A stretch of 64,000 nt of DNA from Neovahlkampfia damariscottae (lineage: Eukaryota > Heterolobosea > Selenaionea > Neovahlkampfiida > Neovahlkampfiidae), in NCBI GenBank assembly GCA_016618085.1, contig JABLTG010000002.1:62001-126000 (forward strand). The letters run 5' to 3'. Both the position numbers and the translations under genes were made by a program. Numbering within the stretch: position 1 is the stretch's first letter; every line of letters begins with the position of its first letter. The notes beneath the pieces were generated by a model. That model saw only the letters and a list, made by a program, of their open reading frames with translations, was not told where the DNA came from and searched no databases. Of the stretch, positions 38,018-50,280 are shown piece after piece.

Positions 38018-38110
38018 TGTCTGTTTGAATTGTTTTTATTTGTAGTTAAAAATAAAAGTGAATTGATTGGTTATTAAAGTTGAGAGGAAAAATAAAAAAA
38101 AAAAAGAAAT

Positions 38111-38323
38111 TTATTTTTCTTTTCTAATAATATCACTATTTGATTGTTCAAAACCTTTGAATTAATTGATGAATGAATAAAATTACCTTTGAAACACAAG
38201 AAAGTGACCAAAATTAAATGAAACAATATCAAACCAACAACTAAATATCCTAACCATGTGTATTCACCTCCTAAATATTTAAAAATATTATATTTTTTTA
38301 CCAAGTGCATCAACAACTCCCAT
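38111..38323 (-). CDS. 49-aa single-pass membrane microprotein
   Basis: Three exons, 38302-38323, 38187-38270 and 38111-38154, sum to exactly 150 nt. The product starts MGVVDALGGEYTWLGY, has one membrane helix (LVVGLILFHLILVTFLCF) and a short charged tail ending IIRKEK. Both introns (31 and 32 nt, GT-AG) are typical. An inverted CCAAT at 38363-38367 lies 40 nt upstream. The family is not recognised; small subunits of ER or mitochondrial complexes have this shape. Unspliced frames here are misleading. Confidence 0.6.
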
Positions 38324-38408
38324 TTTTCTTTTAGTTCAACAAAAATTTTAAAAGATTAAATGATTGGACAAAGTTAACAACCAATCATTAGCAATTTTGT
38401 TTTAAAAA

Positions 38409-39112
38409 ATGTTAACCCAAAGAATAGCAAAATACATTCAACAAAGTTACACAAAATACATTTTTGGAACTTCACACAAAGAAACAGAATTAATTGTTCC
38501 TAAAACAAGAGGAGCTTTTGATCCATATGTCGTGTAAAAAACTTTTCTTTCTCATTATTTTTTTTATCTAGATTTCCTGTAAAATTTAAATGGCAAAAAT
38601 ATCTTGAAATACCAGAAGATGAATTAGTAGCATGGGAAAAATTTGATAAAGCTCTTGTTTTTTCATGGTGGAATTCATTTTCATATAGAAAATTAGGTAT
38701 TTTTTATTTTTTATTTATTTTTTTGTCAGGACTTGTTTTTGATGATTTAGCATCCAGTGAACAACCAGCAGTCATTGAAGCTATCAATAGATTACCAAAA
38801 GAAGTTAAAATTGCAAGAAGTAAACGTATTGGAAGAGCTATGGATTTAAGTTTTCATAAAAAAATTTTAGATGAAAGTGAATGGACACCAATTGAACTTG
38901 ATGTTCCTTACTTATCACCATATATTAAATGGGTTGAAGCAGAAATGGAAGAATCAGATGCAGAAGTATTTGCAAGAAATGATATTCCTTTACCGTAAAA
39001 CGAAAAAATTTTAAAACTATTTTTTAGTCCATATCAAAAATATGACCTTGATGAAATGTATCACGCTGGAAGAGGTAAAATGTTCCAAAATAAAACTAGA
39101 TTAATTGATTAA
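38409..39112 (+). CDS. UQCRB: Cytochrome bc1 complex subunit 7 (UQCRB/QCR7)
   Basis: Matrix-side subunit of respiratory complex III. Exons 38409-38533, 38572-38696, 38730-38994 and 39028-39112 (199 aa). Conserved stretch: YRKLGLVFDDLASSEQPAV, AINRLPKEVKIARSKRIGRA, MDLSFHKKIL and ELDVPYLSPYIKWVEAE, equal in order to QCR7. The N-terminus is extended by about 70 residues with a plausible targeting start (MLTQRIAKYIQQSYTKYIFG). CCAATCA at 38381-38387. Confidence 0.92.
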
Positions 39113-39180
39113 AATAAATTGTTTTTAATAATCTCTTTTTGGAGGTCAATTTTTTTCAACCAATCAAATTTTGCAACGTC

Positions 39181-41838
39181 ATGGAAGAAGTTGTTCAAAA
39201 GAACCAAATTCCAGACTCTGGAAAAAATAAAGAACAAGAAAAAAGAATATTTGTTCAATTAATTGATGGAGAAGGAGAATTTACAGATAACTTACCTTCT
39301 TATTTAAAGGAAACAAATTTATATGGAAAAGGAAATGAATATTCATTATTATCAGTATTTGGACCACAATCATCTGGTAAAAGTACATTATTAAATGGAT
39401 TATTTGGTACACCCTTTCCAACTATGGATGCACAATCAGGTAGATATCAAGTTACTTTAGGAGTTTGTTGTTCAAAAGCAAAACAATCAGATAGTAAATG
39501 AATAATATTAATTCATATTTTTTTAGTCCTTGTATTTGATATGGAAGGTACAGATAGTAAAGAAAGAGCAGGAAAAGAAAATTTAAGTTTTGAAAGAAAA
39601 ATATCATTATTTGCATTATCAATGACTGAAGTATTAATTGTAAACATGTGGCATCAAGATATTGGTCGTTATAATGCATCAAATTATTCACTTTTAAAAC
39701 AAGTATTTGAACTAAATTTACAATTATTTGGAAAGAATAAGTAAGAAAGAAATAAAATTAAAAAAAGAACATCAAAAACATTATTATTATTTGTTATACG
39801 TGATCATATAAAAAGTACAAGTTTAGAAGTATTACAAAAACAAATAAATGAAGATATTAAAAATATTTGGAATTCTATTAGTAAACCAGAAGACTTTAAA
39901 GAAACAAAAGCAAATGATTTTTTTGAATTTGATTTTGAAGTATTTCCACATTATGAATATTTAAGAGATGAATTTAATTTAAAAATTGAAACTTTTAGAG
40001 ATAGATTTATTAATCCAAAAAATGAAGGATATTTATTTAAAAAAGAATATAAAAAATCAGTACCAATTGATGGATTTAATCATTATGCAAAACAAATTTG
40101 GGAAATTATTAAAGAAAACAAAGATTTAGATATTCCAACTCAAAAAGAAATGTTAGCATTATTTAGATGTGGTGAAATATCAAAAGATATTTTAATTGAA
40201 TTTGGTAATATTAATTAATGTTAATATTTAAATATAGAAAATGAATATAAATTATTTGAAAAAGTTGTTGAAAAAAAAGAAATTATTTCTAATTTTGGAA
40301 TGGAATCAGAAAATTTAATTTTAAATATTTTAAATAAATTTAAAAATGAATCTATTTTATATGATGAAAGAGTTGTATTAACAAAAACAAAAGAATTAAA
40401 TGAACATATGAAAAAAGAAATTAAAATATTATCTTTAAAACAAATTCAATTTGAAAAAGATATTTCTTTAAAAAAATTTGAAAAAATTATTTTAAACAAA
40501 GTAAATGGTATTGATGGTGATGAAAAGATTATTTTAAATAATTTTAATGATTTTATTGAAAAAGAAAAAGAAATTATTTTTAAATTATTTAATCAAAATT
40601 CAATGAAATTACTTTTAAATCCATCTACATTATCATTAAATTTAAATTTATCAACACCTTCTCCATCACCATCTCCTTCACCATCACCATCTCCTTTTAA
40701 GTTGAATCAAAAATTAGATGAAATATTAATCTCAAATCAAAATCAAAATCAAAATCAAAACTCAAATCAAAGTATCACTTCAACTCCTAAATCTATATTT
40801 GGACAAGTTGAAGAAGAAAAAGATTTAATATTTCAAAATTTAAAAGAAGATATTAATAAATTTATTTTAGAAATTAGAAAAGTACAAATTGAAAGAATAT
40901 TAGAAAAAGAAAAAATCAAATATGAACAAATGATTTCAAAAGATATTTCTAATATTTTAAATACACCAAATAAAACACTTTGGAAAGATATTAGAAATGT
41001 ATTTAATTTAACATTAAATAAATTTAAAAAAGAAGAAAATGACATTATATTTAAAGATTTAAATTTAAATAAAAAAGAAAATGAAAAAAATGAAAAAGAA
41101 TTAAAATTATCATTAGAACATATTATTTTATCAAAAGTAAATGATTCAGTTGATTTTCTTGCATTAAAAATGCACCAAAAATTTGATGAAGAATTTAGAT
41201 ATACTAATGGTCATGCACCAAGAATATTTAAATCTTCTAATGAAATTAAATTAGTTTTTAAAAATGCAAGAAATAATTCATTAGAATTAATTAATTTATT
41301 CTTTTTAAATAGATTAAATAATGAAGATTTAGATGATATTAAAATTAAAATACCATCTTTAAATTATCAAATGAATTTAAAAAATGAAAAAGAAAATAAT
41401 GAAAATGATGATGATGTATTTTCATTTCCAAAAATTGAAAATGATTCTTTAATTTTAAAAAATGAAAAAGAATGTAAAAGATTATATCAAGATTTTGTTG
41501 TTAAAATTGGTACAACTTATTCAGATGCAGAAAGAACTTATATGTTACATGCTCAAAAGACTCATATTCCTTTATGGTTATATGGTTTAATCTTTCTTTT
41601 AGGTTGGAATGAAATTGTTTGGATCTTTACTCATCCTCTTTATCTTTTAATATTTCTTATTTTTGGTTCAATTATTGGTTATCAATTTTTAAAAACAAGA
41701 ATTGAAGAATATATTAAATTTGAAACTTCAACTTCTTCAAAAATTGCAATTAAAATGTTTTTATCAAAAGTACCTTGGAAATTATTTGACCTAGAAGAAG
41801 AAGAAATGGAAGAAATGGAAGATAAAAAAAACAAATGA
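39181..41838 (+). CDS. SEY1: SEY1/RHD3-type dynamin-like GTPase (ER fusion)
   Basis: Drives homotypic ER membrane fusion. Exons 39181-39493, 39527-39740, 39768-40204 and 40238-41838 (854 aa). P-loop [20 protein letters not shown], switch and G3 [20 protein letters not shown], guanine-specificity RD in LLLFVIRDH, a long helical middle domain, and near the C-terminus two membrane helices ([21 protein letters not shown] and [20 protein letters not shown]) followed by an amphipathic tail. An inserted low-complexity stretch (SPSPSPS repeats, then NQNQNQ) interrupts the middle domain around residues 430-465. CCAATCA at 39160-39166. Confidence 0.94.
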
Positions 41839-42020
41839 GAACATGTCTTTTTCCGAAATAAAAATTTTAAATTCCATTGGGTAATTCATATTTCCATATT
41901 TAGTAATATAATTAACCAATAATGTTTCTACACATTTTCACACAACTGATAAATGCGATTGGTTCGGAAAGTTGTCTATAAATAAATCTAAACTTCAACT
42001 AACCGAAAAGAAACGAAACA
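41839..42020 (+). promoter_or_regulatory. Cyclin gene promoter with ATTGG and TATA-like box
   Basis: ATTGG at 41958-41962 is followed by TATAAATA at 41977-41984, 37 nt before the ATG. This is the clearest TATA-like element in the window; in an AT-rich background it may be chance. No gene otherwise. Confidence 0.45.
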
Positions 42021-42569
42021 ATGTTGAAAGTAATAGAACAACCAGAATGCAAATTATTCAACAAAACAAAACTTGGTGGATTAAATTCAATAAACTCAGA
42101 TCTTGCATCAAACTTTAATGCCAAATGCACTGATTTACTTTATTGTATTTCTGGTTGTCAAAATATTGTAAAAAGAAGAACCAAAGGAAATCAAAAGAAT
42201 GAATTTTTACTTGAAAATCATTACAAGAAACAGATGTTAACTTTGATCAAGAGAACTGTGAAAAACATTTCTGAAATTGTTGTCCTTGCTGGATTGTACC
42301 ATTTAGACAAACTTGTAAAATCAGACGAAACTTTGGTGGATGATTCAAATTTTGATTTGTATTTTTCACTTTGTACTATGGAATCTTCAAAATTTTTTGA
42401 AGATACATTTTGGGATAATAGAGACTACCTTTTAATCTTTGGATTGAAAGATAAAATATCAATTAAAAAATATTGTAAATTGGAAAAATTAATTCTTGAA
42501 AAATTAAATTGGGAATTATTTGTAAATGAAAATGATTTAAAGAATTTTTTGAATCAATTTGAAAAATAA
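42021..42569 (+). CDS. PHO80-like cyclin
   Basis: 182 aa, intronless. The single cyclin box runs from about residue 80 to 175: VVLAGLYHLDKLVKSD, the FxLxxLCxMxSSKFFED stretch (YFSLCTMESSKFFEDTFWDN) with its helix-defining Lys and Asp/Glu, and KYCKLEKLILEKLNWELFVNENDL, the latter very typical of cyclin helix 5 (LNWxLFVxxxE). The N-terminal 75 residues contain no destruction box. Partner kinase unknown. Confidence 0.85.
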   Translation: MLKVIEQPECKLFNKTKLGGLNSINSDLASNFNAKCTDLLYCISGCQNIVKRRTKGNQKNEFLLENHYKKQMLTLIKRTVKNISEIVVLAGLYHLDKLVKSDETLVDDSNFDLYFSLCTMESSKFFEDTFWDNRDYLLIFGLKDKISIKKYCKLEKLILEKLNWELFVNENDLKNFLNQFEK

Positions 42570-42670
42570 ATTTTTTATTTCAAGAAATATTTATTCCATC
42601 AATAAATTTAAAATCAAATACTCTTCATTGTTTTGTTCATTCAGATTATTTTATGAATTTAATCAATCAT
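42570..42670. other. Short A/T-rich intergenic stretch
   Basis: Lies between the 3' ends of the cyclin gene and the small minus-strand gene. I see no feature in it. Confidence 0.4.
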
Positions 42671-42814
42671 TCAATTTTTTCTAACAAACCAATCTCCAGG
42701 ACAACCAAATATTTGTTGTGTCTTCTTTTATTCTTCCTGTTCAACATTTTGGGTATTTAGTAAAAAACCATTGACCATACTATTCGCAATTCCATCCTCT
42801 TCAAGTTCATTCAT
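42671..42814 (-). CDS. Putative very small protein gene
   Basis: On the minus strand ATG 42814 begins MNELEEDGIANSMVNGFLL and runs 28 codons to a TAA; the frame then continues with IFGCPGDWFVRKN before the next stop. A 21-nt GT-AG segment (42725-42745) containing the TAA could be an intron, shorter than any other here. A CCAATCA box (inverted, about 42833) sits 20 nt upstream, exactly as for real genes, which is the main support. Product unrecognised. Confidence 0.35.
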
Positions 42815-42910
42815 TTCAACTTTTTTCAAATGATTGGTGTAAATCGACCAATTGAAATCAAATATTTTTACCGCCAAATACGACAGAGCAATACTGAGCA
42901 ACAAGGACTG
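42815..42910. promoter_or_regulatory. Divergent promoter, small gene and MadBub gene
   Basis: 96 bp with an inverted and a direct CCAAT (ATTGG about 42833 and CCAAT about 42848) facing the two start codons. It also has a duplicated stretch, GAGCAA.AAGGA, at about 42894-42926 crossing the MadBub start. Confidence 0.5.
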
Positions 42911-45075
42911 ATGCTGAGCAACAAGGAAAATCAAATCTCCAACAAATCAAAGAACAAATCAAATTATGATCAAAATCCTTCAAAGGAATATTTTGAAAAT
43001 TCCATAATCAAAGCAAAACAAAATGACGAAAATGTGATTCCAATTTATAAAAAGTATGCAAATTAATTCCTAACAAGAGTAGATATATTGAATGGATATC
43101 AAAAGAAGTTGGGAAAGAACAAATTTCTCAAGAAGAGTTCTTTTTAGTTGTCCAAGACTGTTGTGATTCATTGAAAGATGAAGACAAATATAAAGAAGAC
43201 AAAGGATATTTAAGAATTTGGTTAACATTTGCAGATATGAGTGATGATCAAGAATATTTATTTGATTTTATGAGAAATAATAATATTGGAACGAAACATG
43301 CATTATTTTATGTTGCATGGTCAACAATTTTTGAGTCTTTAGATGATTTAGAAAAAGCGTATTTAATTTTAAAAGAAGGAAAGATGAAAAAAGCAGAACC
43401 TGAAAGTCAAATTAAGACACATATTGATGAATTTCAAAAAAGATATGATCTTAATGTTAATCAAAAAGAAGAAGAAAAAGAAAAAAAAGAAAAAAAAGAA
43501 TTTAAATCTGGTTATTTTAAACATTTAGTTTATCCAAATGAAAAAGAAGAATATTCATTTGAAGAATTAAGAGCATCATTGACAAAGTATCAAATTAAAA
43601 ATGATGATGATAATTCAGATGATGATTTAGATTTTGATTTATCAGATGATGAATTATTTATTTCAAATAGATTTTCAATTTCAAATACAAATAATAATAA
43701 TACTTCAAATTTAAAATTTAGACCATCTTTGGGTAAATTATTTCAAAAACCATCAAATCAAAAAAAAGAAATAACAATTCATACAAAATCAGCAGAAAAA
43801 GAAATTTTAGATATGTTTGGATCTGATTTAACACAAGAAGATAACTTTTTTCAAAAGAAAAAGAAAAAAAAATCAGAAAATAAACAACCAATCAAACAAG
43901 AAAAGAAAGAACCAATTAAAATCTTTGAAGAAAAGAATGAAAAAATAAGTGTATTTCAAGAAGAAGAAGAAGAAAAAGAAAAAGAAATTGATTTTCCAAA
44001 AAAGAAAAAAAAAAAGTTTGAAATATTTAAAGAAGAAAATGAAAATGTGAATGAAAATGTTTTTAAAAAACAAAAATTAGAAATCTTTGAAGATTCTGAG
44101 AATTTAATACCAGAAAAAGAGATTCAACAATGTTTAAATTTCAAAGAATATTATAGATTTATTGAACAAGTATTTACAAAAGAATATAAATTTCAAGATA
44201 ATGAAATATTGAATTATTTAAGAATTGAATTTCCAATTGAAGAATTTAATAAAGAAAGAATAAAATTAAAAGAAGAAGAATATGAAATAATTAAAAGAGA
44301 AAGAGAAAATGAAATTATTATAAAAAAGAATGAAGAAATACAATATTTACTTTGTTTAAATTATTCATCAAGTTTTCTTTTATATGAATATTATATTGAA
44401 TTAGAATTATTTAAAAGAATTAAAAAAGAAGAATATAGATTTTTAAAGATTAAGAATTTATATTTTTATTCTAATGTAAATTTAAAATTAAAAGAAAAAA
44501 AAGATAGTTTATTTGATTATATTTTAATGTATAATAAAAATAAAAAAGTAATGGATGAACATTTAATTATGTTTTATACCATTGAATTATTAGATATTTT
44601 ATATACATTACATTCAAATAATTTTATTCATCGAAATTTTGATTCAAATAATTTAATAATAATTTTTGAACAAAATGAAAATGAAAATTGGAATAATTGG
44701 AATAGAATTAAATCTAAAGAATGGAAAAATAAAGGTTTAAAATTAAATAATGAATATTCTTCATTCATTGATTTAAATTTAATTAAAAATAGTGGAAATG
44801 ATGAAAAGAAATTAAAAGAAAAAGATATTATTAATTTAAAAAATATTGTTTATTTTATGTTATTTGGAAGAGAATATGAAGAAGAAGAAGAAGGTGAAAT
44901 TAAATTAAAAAAATATTGGCAAATTGATTTATGGAGTAGATTCTTTAATTCAAATAATTTTGATTTATTATTATTAAAAGAATTATTTGAAAATTATTTT
45001 GAACAAAATGTAAAGAAATCAAATTTATTAAAACAATTATTATGTAAACAATTTAATCAATTTCATAAAATTTAA
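42911..45075 (+). CDS. MadBub (BUB1/BUBR1-like) spindle checkpoint protein with degenerate kinase domain
   Basis: Exons 42911-43053 and 43080-45075 (712 aa); the 26-nt intron has a CTAAC branch-like site. A KEN box is at residues 5-7 (MLSNKENQ), as in Mad3/BUBR1. The TPR-type Bub1/Mad3 homology follows: RYIEWISKEVGKEQISQ, then KYKEDKGYLRIWLTFADMSDD and FMRNNNIGTKHALFYVAWS. A long acidic, Lys-rich linker leads to a kinase-like C-terminus whose catalytic loop reads FIHRNFDSNNLIII (Asp replaced by Asn) and whose DFG is SFIDLNLI. It is therefore expected to be a pseudokinase. Convergent PDAT gene ends 14 nt away. Confidence 0.88.
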
Positions 45076-45089
45076 TTATATTTTTATCA

Positions 45090-46917
45090 TTATTCTTTTT
45101 GTTGATGTAATGATGTTTGATAAATTGTTTCTTTAATTTTATCATCATTTCCAGATGCAATATGTAAAATATCAAATAACATTTGAGTATTACCCATAAT
45201 ATCTACATGATCAGATGATGTTGCTGGTCTAATTTCAACTTTATTATTTTTATACATTGAAGGATCATGAAGATATTGTTTTGTAATAACTTTTAAATTA
45301 GATGGATTTAATTCTTTATTTTTCCATCCTTTTTCACACATATATCCTAAACTAATTAAAGGAACAGTACCATCACCATTTGTATTAAATACACCACTTT
45401 CTAAATTTAAAGATTCATTAGATTTTGAAATATCAATAGTTGATGTATTCTTTGAATAATAATATCCATTTTCACTAAATTTACCTATACCATATCCACA
45501 ATATATTTTAAGATTTGGTGCATTTGGTAATGGTGATATTAATGGATTTGACCAATCTTTTTTTGTATTTGTTTTATCCAAATTTAAATTTACATTCTTT
45601 TTAAAATATTTAACATATTCATCATCATTAATTTCATTTTTTAAGAATTCACTTAAATTTGACATTGTAATATTCTTTAAATTATTTTCACTAAAATTAA
45701 TAAATGGATATTTCCAAATATGTTCATCACCTTTTGGTAACATATGAGTTAATGATCCCCAAGATCTAAATAAATTATATCTTTGTTCAATAGTAAATAT
45801 ATTTTCAACAGCACTATGCATAAATAAATTGGATGTATCTTTTGTTTCACCAGAATAAATTGCACTTTTATTTTTTTAATTTTAATTATTTTTACCTGAC
45901 TGCTTTTGGTACACCCAATAAAGGACCAGCAATATTATAAAAATGTGAAATATGTTCATCAACCCATTTATTAGATACATTTCCATCTATTTTTAATATT
46001 ATTTTCAATTTTACCTTTTTGTATCCATTGTAAGAAATATGTAAATAATACTGCACCTAAAGAATGACCAATAATAAATACTTTCTTTTTATGAATTTGT
46101 TTTTGTAATTCAATTTCATTTTTTAATATTGTAAAATATTTATCTCTTTCTTGTAATTGATCAAATCCTAATCTCCAATCATAACTTATTAACTGATTTA
46201 ATTATTAATATATTTTAAAACCTCATCATTTTTAAATTATTTGAATCATATCCAATTTCACCTAATTCTAATATTATCTTTGCCCAAACCCAATATCCTG
46301 GGAATACATAATCAACACTTTCTAATCCAAATAATGCTCTTAATTTAATATTAGTTGGATCTAATCCTGTTTCTTTATTTAATGACATATGTTCTAACCA
46401 ACAAAATCTATCTGAGATTAAATTTTGTATCGTTTCAAATCCACCCTATATCATTTTAAATTATATTTATTTTTTACCCACATCTTAAGTTTTATTATCT
46501 ATATTTTTATTTACTTTATTTCTAAATTTAGTTCTTGCACATTCTTTAGATTTCCAAACATTTAAAGATGTTGTAATATATCCAGGAATAGCAATAATTG
46601 GATGATTACTTTTATATCCTTCTTTCGCTAACTTGTTAAATATGTGTTAAAAATACATATTTTGAATAACACATACAAATTGACCAGCTTTAGATTGTAA
46701 TGTGAATAATTCAACTTCAGGAATATATTTTTGTGCTGCTGGAATTGCTTCTTCCTTTTCTTTTTTTAATATTTTTATTTATTTTTTTTACAACAATTTT
46801 CCTGTGAATAAACATTGTGTAAATAATGGATAACATAACAAATATTAAAGTCCATAACATTAAATTACAAGACTTAGTTTCTGGTATTTTCTTTTCTTGT
46901 TTCTTTTTCTTGGACAT
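45090..46917 (-). CDS. Phospholipid:diacylglycerol acyltransferase (PDAT, LCAT family)
   Basis: Makes triacylglycerol using phospholipid as acyl donor, at the ER. Eight exons are proposed: 46792-46917, 46677-46754, 46515-46631, 46478-46483, 46222-46445, 46015-46184, 45896-45986 and 45090-45864 (528 aa). An N-terminal basic stretch and one membrane helix (LMLWTLIFVMLSIIYTMFI) precede the lumenal domain. Marks: IAIPGYITTSLNVW, MWGGFETIQ, CWLEHMSLNKETGLDP, PGYWVWAKIILELGEIGYD, SYDWRLGFD, nucleophile elbow FIIGHSLGAVLF, GDGTVPLISLGYMC with the catalytic Asp, and SSDHVDIMGN with the catalytic His. The fourth exon is only 6 nt (Met-Trp), required by homology to LWGG. Confidence 0.92.
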
Positions 46918-47005
46918 TATCAACCGACAATTTAATTTGACCAATGATTTTAAAACACTACAACTTTTTTTCCTCACCAATCATTTTTATTTTTGAAAAC
47001 AAACA
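46918..47005. promoter_or_regulatory. Bidirectional promoter, PDAT and PDI-like genes
   Basis: 88 bp between divergent ATGs; CCAAT at 46941-46945 and CCAATCA at 46977-46983, one near each gene. Both products enter the ER, so shared control would make sense. Confidence 0.55.
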
Positions 47006-47659
47006 ATGGCAAGAGTTGGTTCAATTGCTTTACTTCTTTTTATTTTTGTATCATTTTTGTTCATTCAACAAAGCTCATCTAATTTATGGCCGTTTATGAA
47101 TGGTGAAGAAGAAGAAGAAGGTTCAATGCCGGAAGAAGAAGAAGAAACTGAACATGAAGGATCAGAACATGGACAAGAAAGTAGTGATGGTTCAGGTGAA
47201 AATCCAAGTGAATCAGTTGAAGGAATCACAGAATTAACTGATAATAATTTTGATAGCTTTGTCAACAACAAAAACGTATTGGTTGGTAAGATTATTTAAA
47301 TTCTAAATGATTAGAATTTTATGCACCATGGTAAGAATTTTATATATGAATAATTATATCAGGTGTGGTGCTTGTCAACAAACATTTCAATTTTATAAAG
47401 CCTTTGCCGAAAAATTACAAAAATCTAATTCCAAAACTGATATTTTTTTAGCAAAAATAGATGTTGATAAAGCACCAAAGAATGCTGATAAATATAAAAT
47501 TGAGGGAATTCCGTAAGTTTTTATTTTTATTTTTTTAAAATCAATAGAACATTCTTTTTGTTCAAAAAAGGTATAAAAAATCCAATTGAATACTCAGATG
47601 ATCCAAATCCAGAAGGTTTTACAACTTTTATCAAAGAGAATACAGGAATAAAAATTTAA
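47006..47659 (+). CDS. Thioredoxin-fold protein disulfide isomerase-like protein
   Basis: ER or secretory oxidoreductase. Exons 47006-47285, 47315-47330, 47363-47512 and 47548-47659 (185 aa). Signal peptide MARVGSIALLLFIFVSFLFIQQ; a Glu-rich acidic segment of about 60 residues; then one thioredoxin domain with EFYAPWCGACQQTF (active site CGAC), DIFLAKIDVDKA and the cis-proline GIPTFFLFKKG. The second exon is only 16 nt and carries the strand before the active site. No KDEL-type tail (ends GIKI), so retention is uncertain. Confidence 0.88.
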
Positions 47660-47715
47660 AAAAAAATTTTGATTCATCCAATTATTTTCGTTTCAAGTAA
47701 AACAAAAGAATAGAA

Positions 47716-48632
47716 ATGTCTGTGTACACTTCTGAATTTAATAAATTGATGGAAACATTACATCGTACACATAAAGAAGCAGGTGGTCAAAAAATAATAA
47801 AGAACCAAAATGCTTTTGATGCTTTAAAAATATTGATTGTTGAAAAAATAGAACTGACAAAAAAAAATATTTTAAAAAGAGAAGAAAAGAATTTGACACC
47901 TGTAGCAACAGCTAAATTGAATCAAAATATTAGACATATGTTTTTCTTTTTTCTTTTTTTTTTTTAATATTCTTTGAAGGATATCTTTTGTTGAAAGAGA
48001 TTTAAAGAAATTAGAAAAAGTATCAAAGAATGATCAAGTATGTATTTTAAATATCTAAATAATAATTAGAAAGAAGAAGTATTTTTAATATCTAAACATG
48101 TTGATGAATTAAAATATTTAGATAAAAAAAGGTTTAAAAAAATAACAAAAGGATTTGAACAAGATAAAGATTTAAATGTTATAAGTGGTGATGACAATGA
48201 TGATTCATCAAAAAGAAGAATTAGTTTATTATTTCAAGATAATGATGAATATTCTCTTTTACCTCCTATTGATATATCAGAATCAGAAAAAAGAATAAAA
48301 GATTTTAAAAGAGAATTAGATCAAGGTATTGATTCATTTTCAGCAAAATTGATGCAATTAAAAACATTGGCATTAGAAACAAGTGATGAAGTTGAATTAC
48401 AAAATAAATATATTGAAAATATAAATTCAAAAGTTTCAAATGAAACAACTTCATTATTAAAAATGAATAAAAGATCAGGTAATTTCAAAGTAATATCATT
48501 TAAATCATTTTAAAAGATGAAATTGTTGAACAAGTGAGTTCATCAACAAAACTTTGTTTCATTTTCATATTACTTGCAATTTTAATTATAATTTTAAGTA
48601 TAGTATTCATTTATCTTTCATTAGTACTTTAA
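47716..48632 (+). CDS. Tail-anchored SNARE (Q-SNARE, syntaxin type)
   Basis: Exons 47716-47939, 47980-48037, 48070-48478 and 48517-48632 (268 aa). An N-terminal helical region, then a SNARE motif at about residues 180-235 (ELDQGIDSFSAKLMQLKTLALETSDEVELQNKYIENI, shown here in two parts by position) whose zero layer is Gln in VELQNKY. A C-terminal anchor (LCFIFILLAILIIILSIVFIYL) ends the protein. The pattern suits Qb or Qc syntaxins better than Qa. Organelle unknown. Confidence 0.8.
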
Positions 48633-48720
48633 AAAAATAAATATTTTGGCAAAAAATGAAATGTTTCAATTTGGTTAATTTACATTTTGGGCTAACCAAT
48701 CACAATAATTTGTTGGAATC

Positions 48721-50261
<1,541 letters not shown>

Positions 50262-50280
50262 AGAAAATTTCTTTTTTATT

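Noticed and set aside
40650-40790. Possible CRISPR or minisatellite in SEY1
   Set aside because: Short in-frame SP and NQ codon repeats with no spacers; an ordinary low-complexity insertion.
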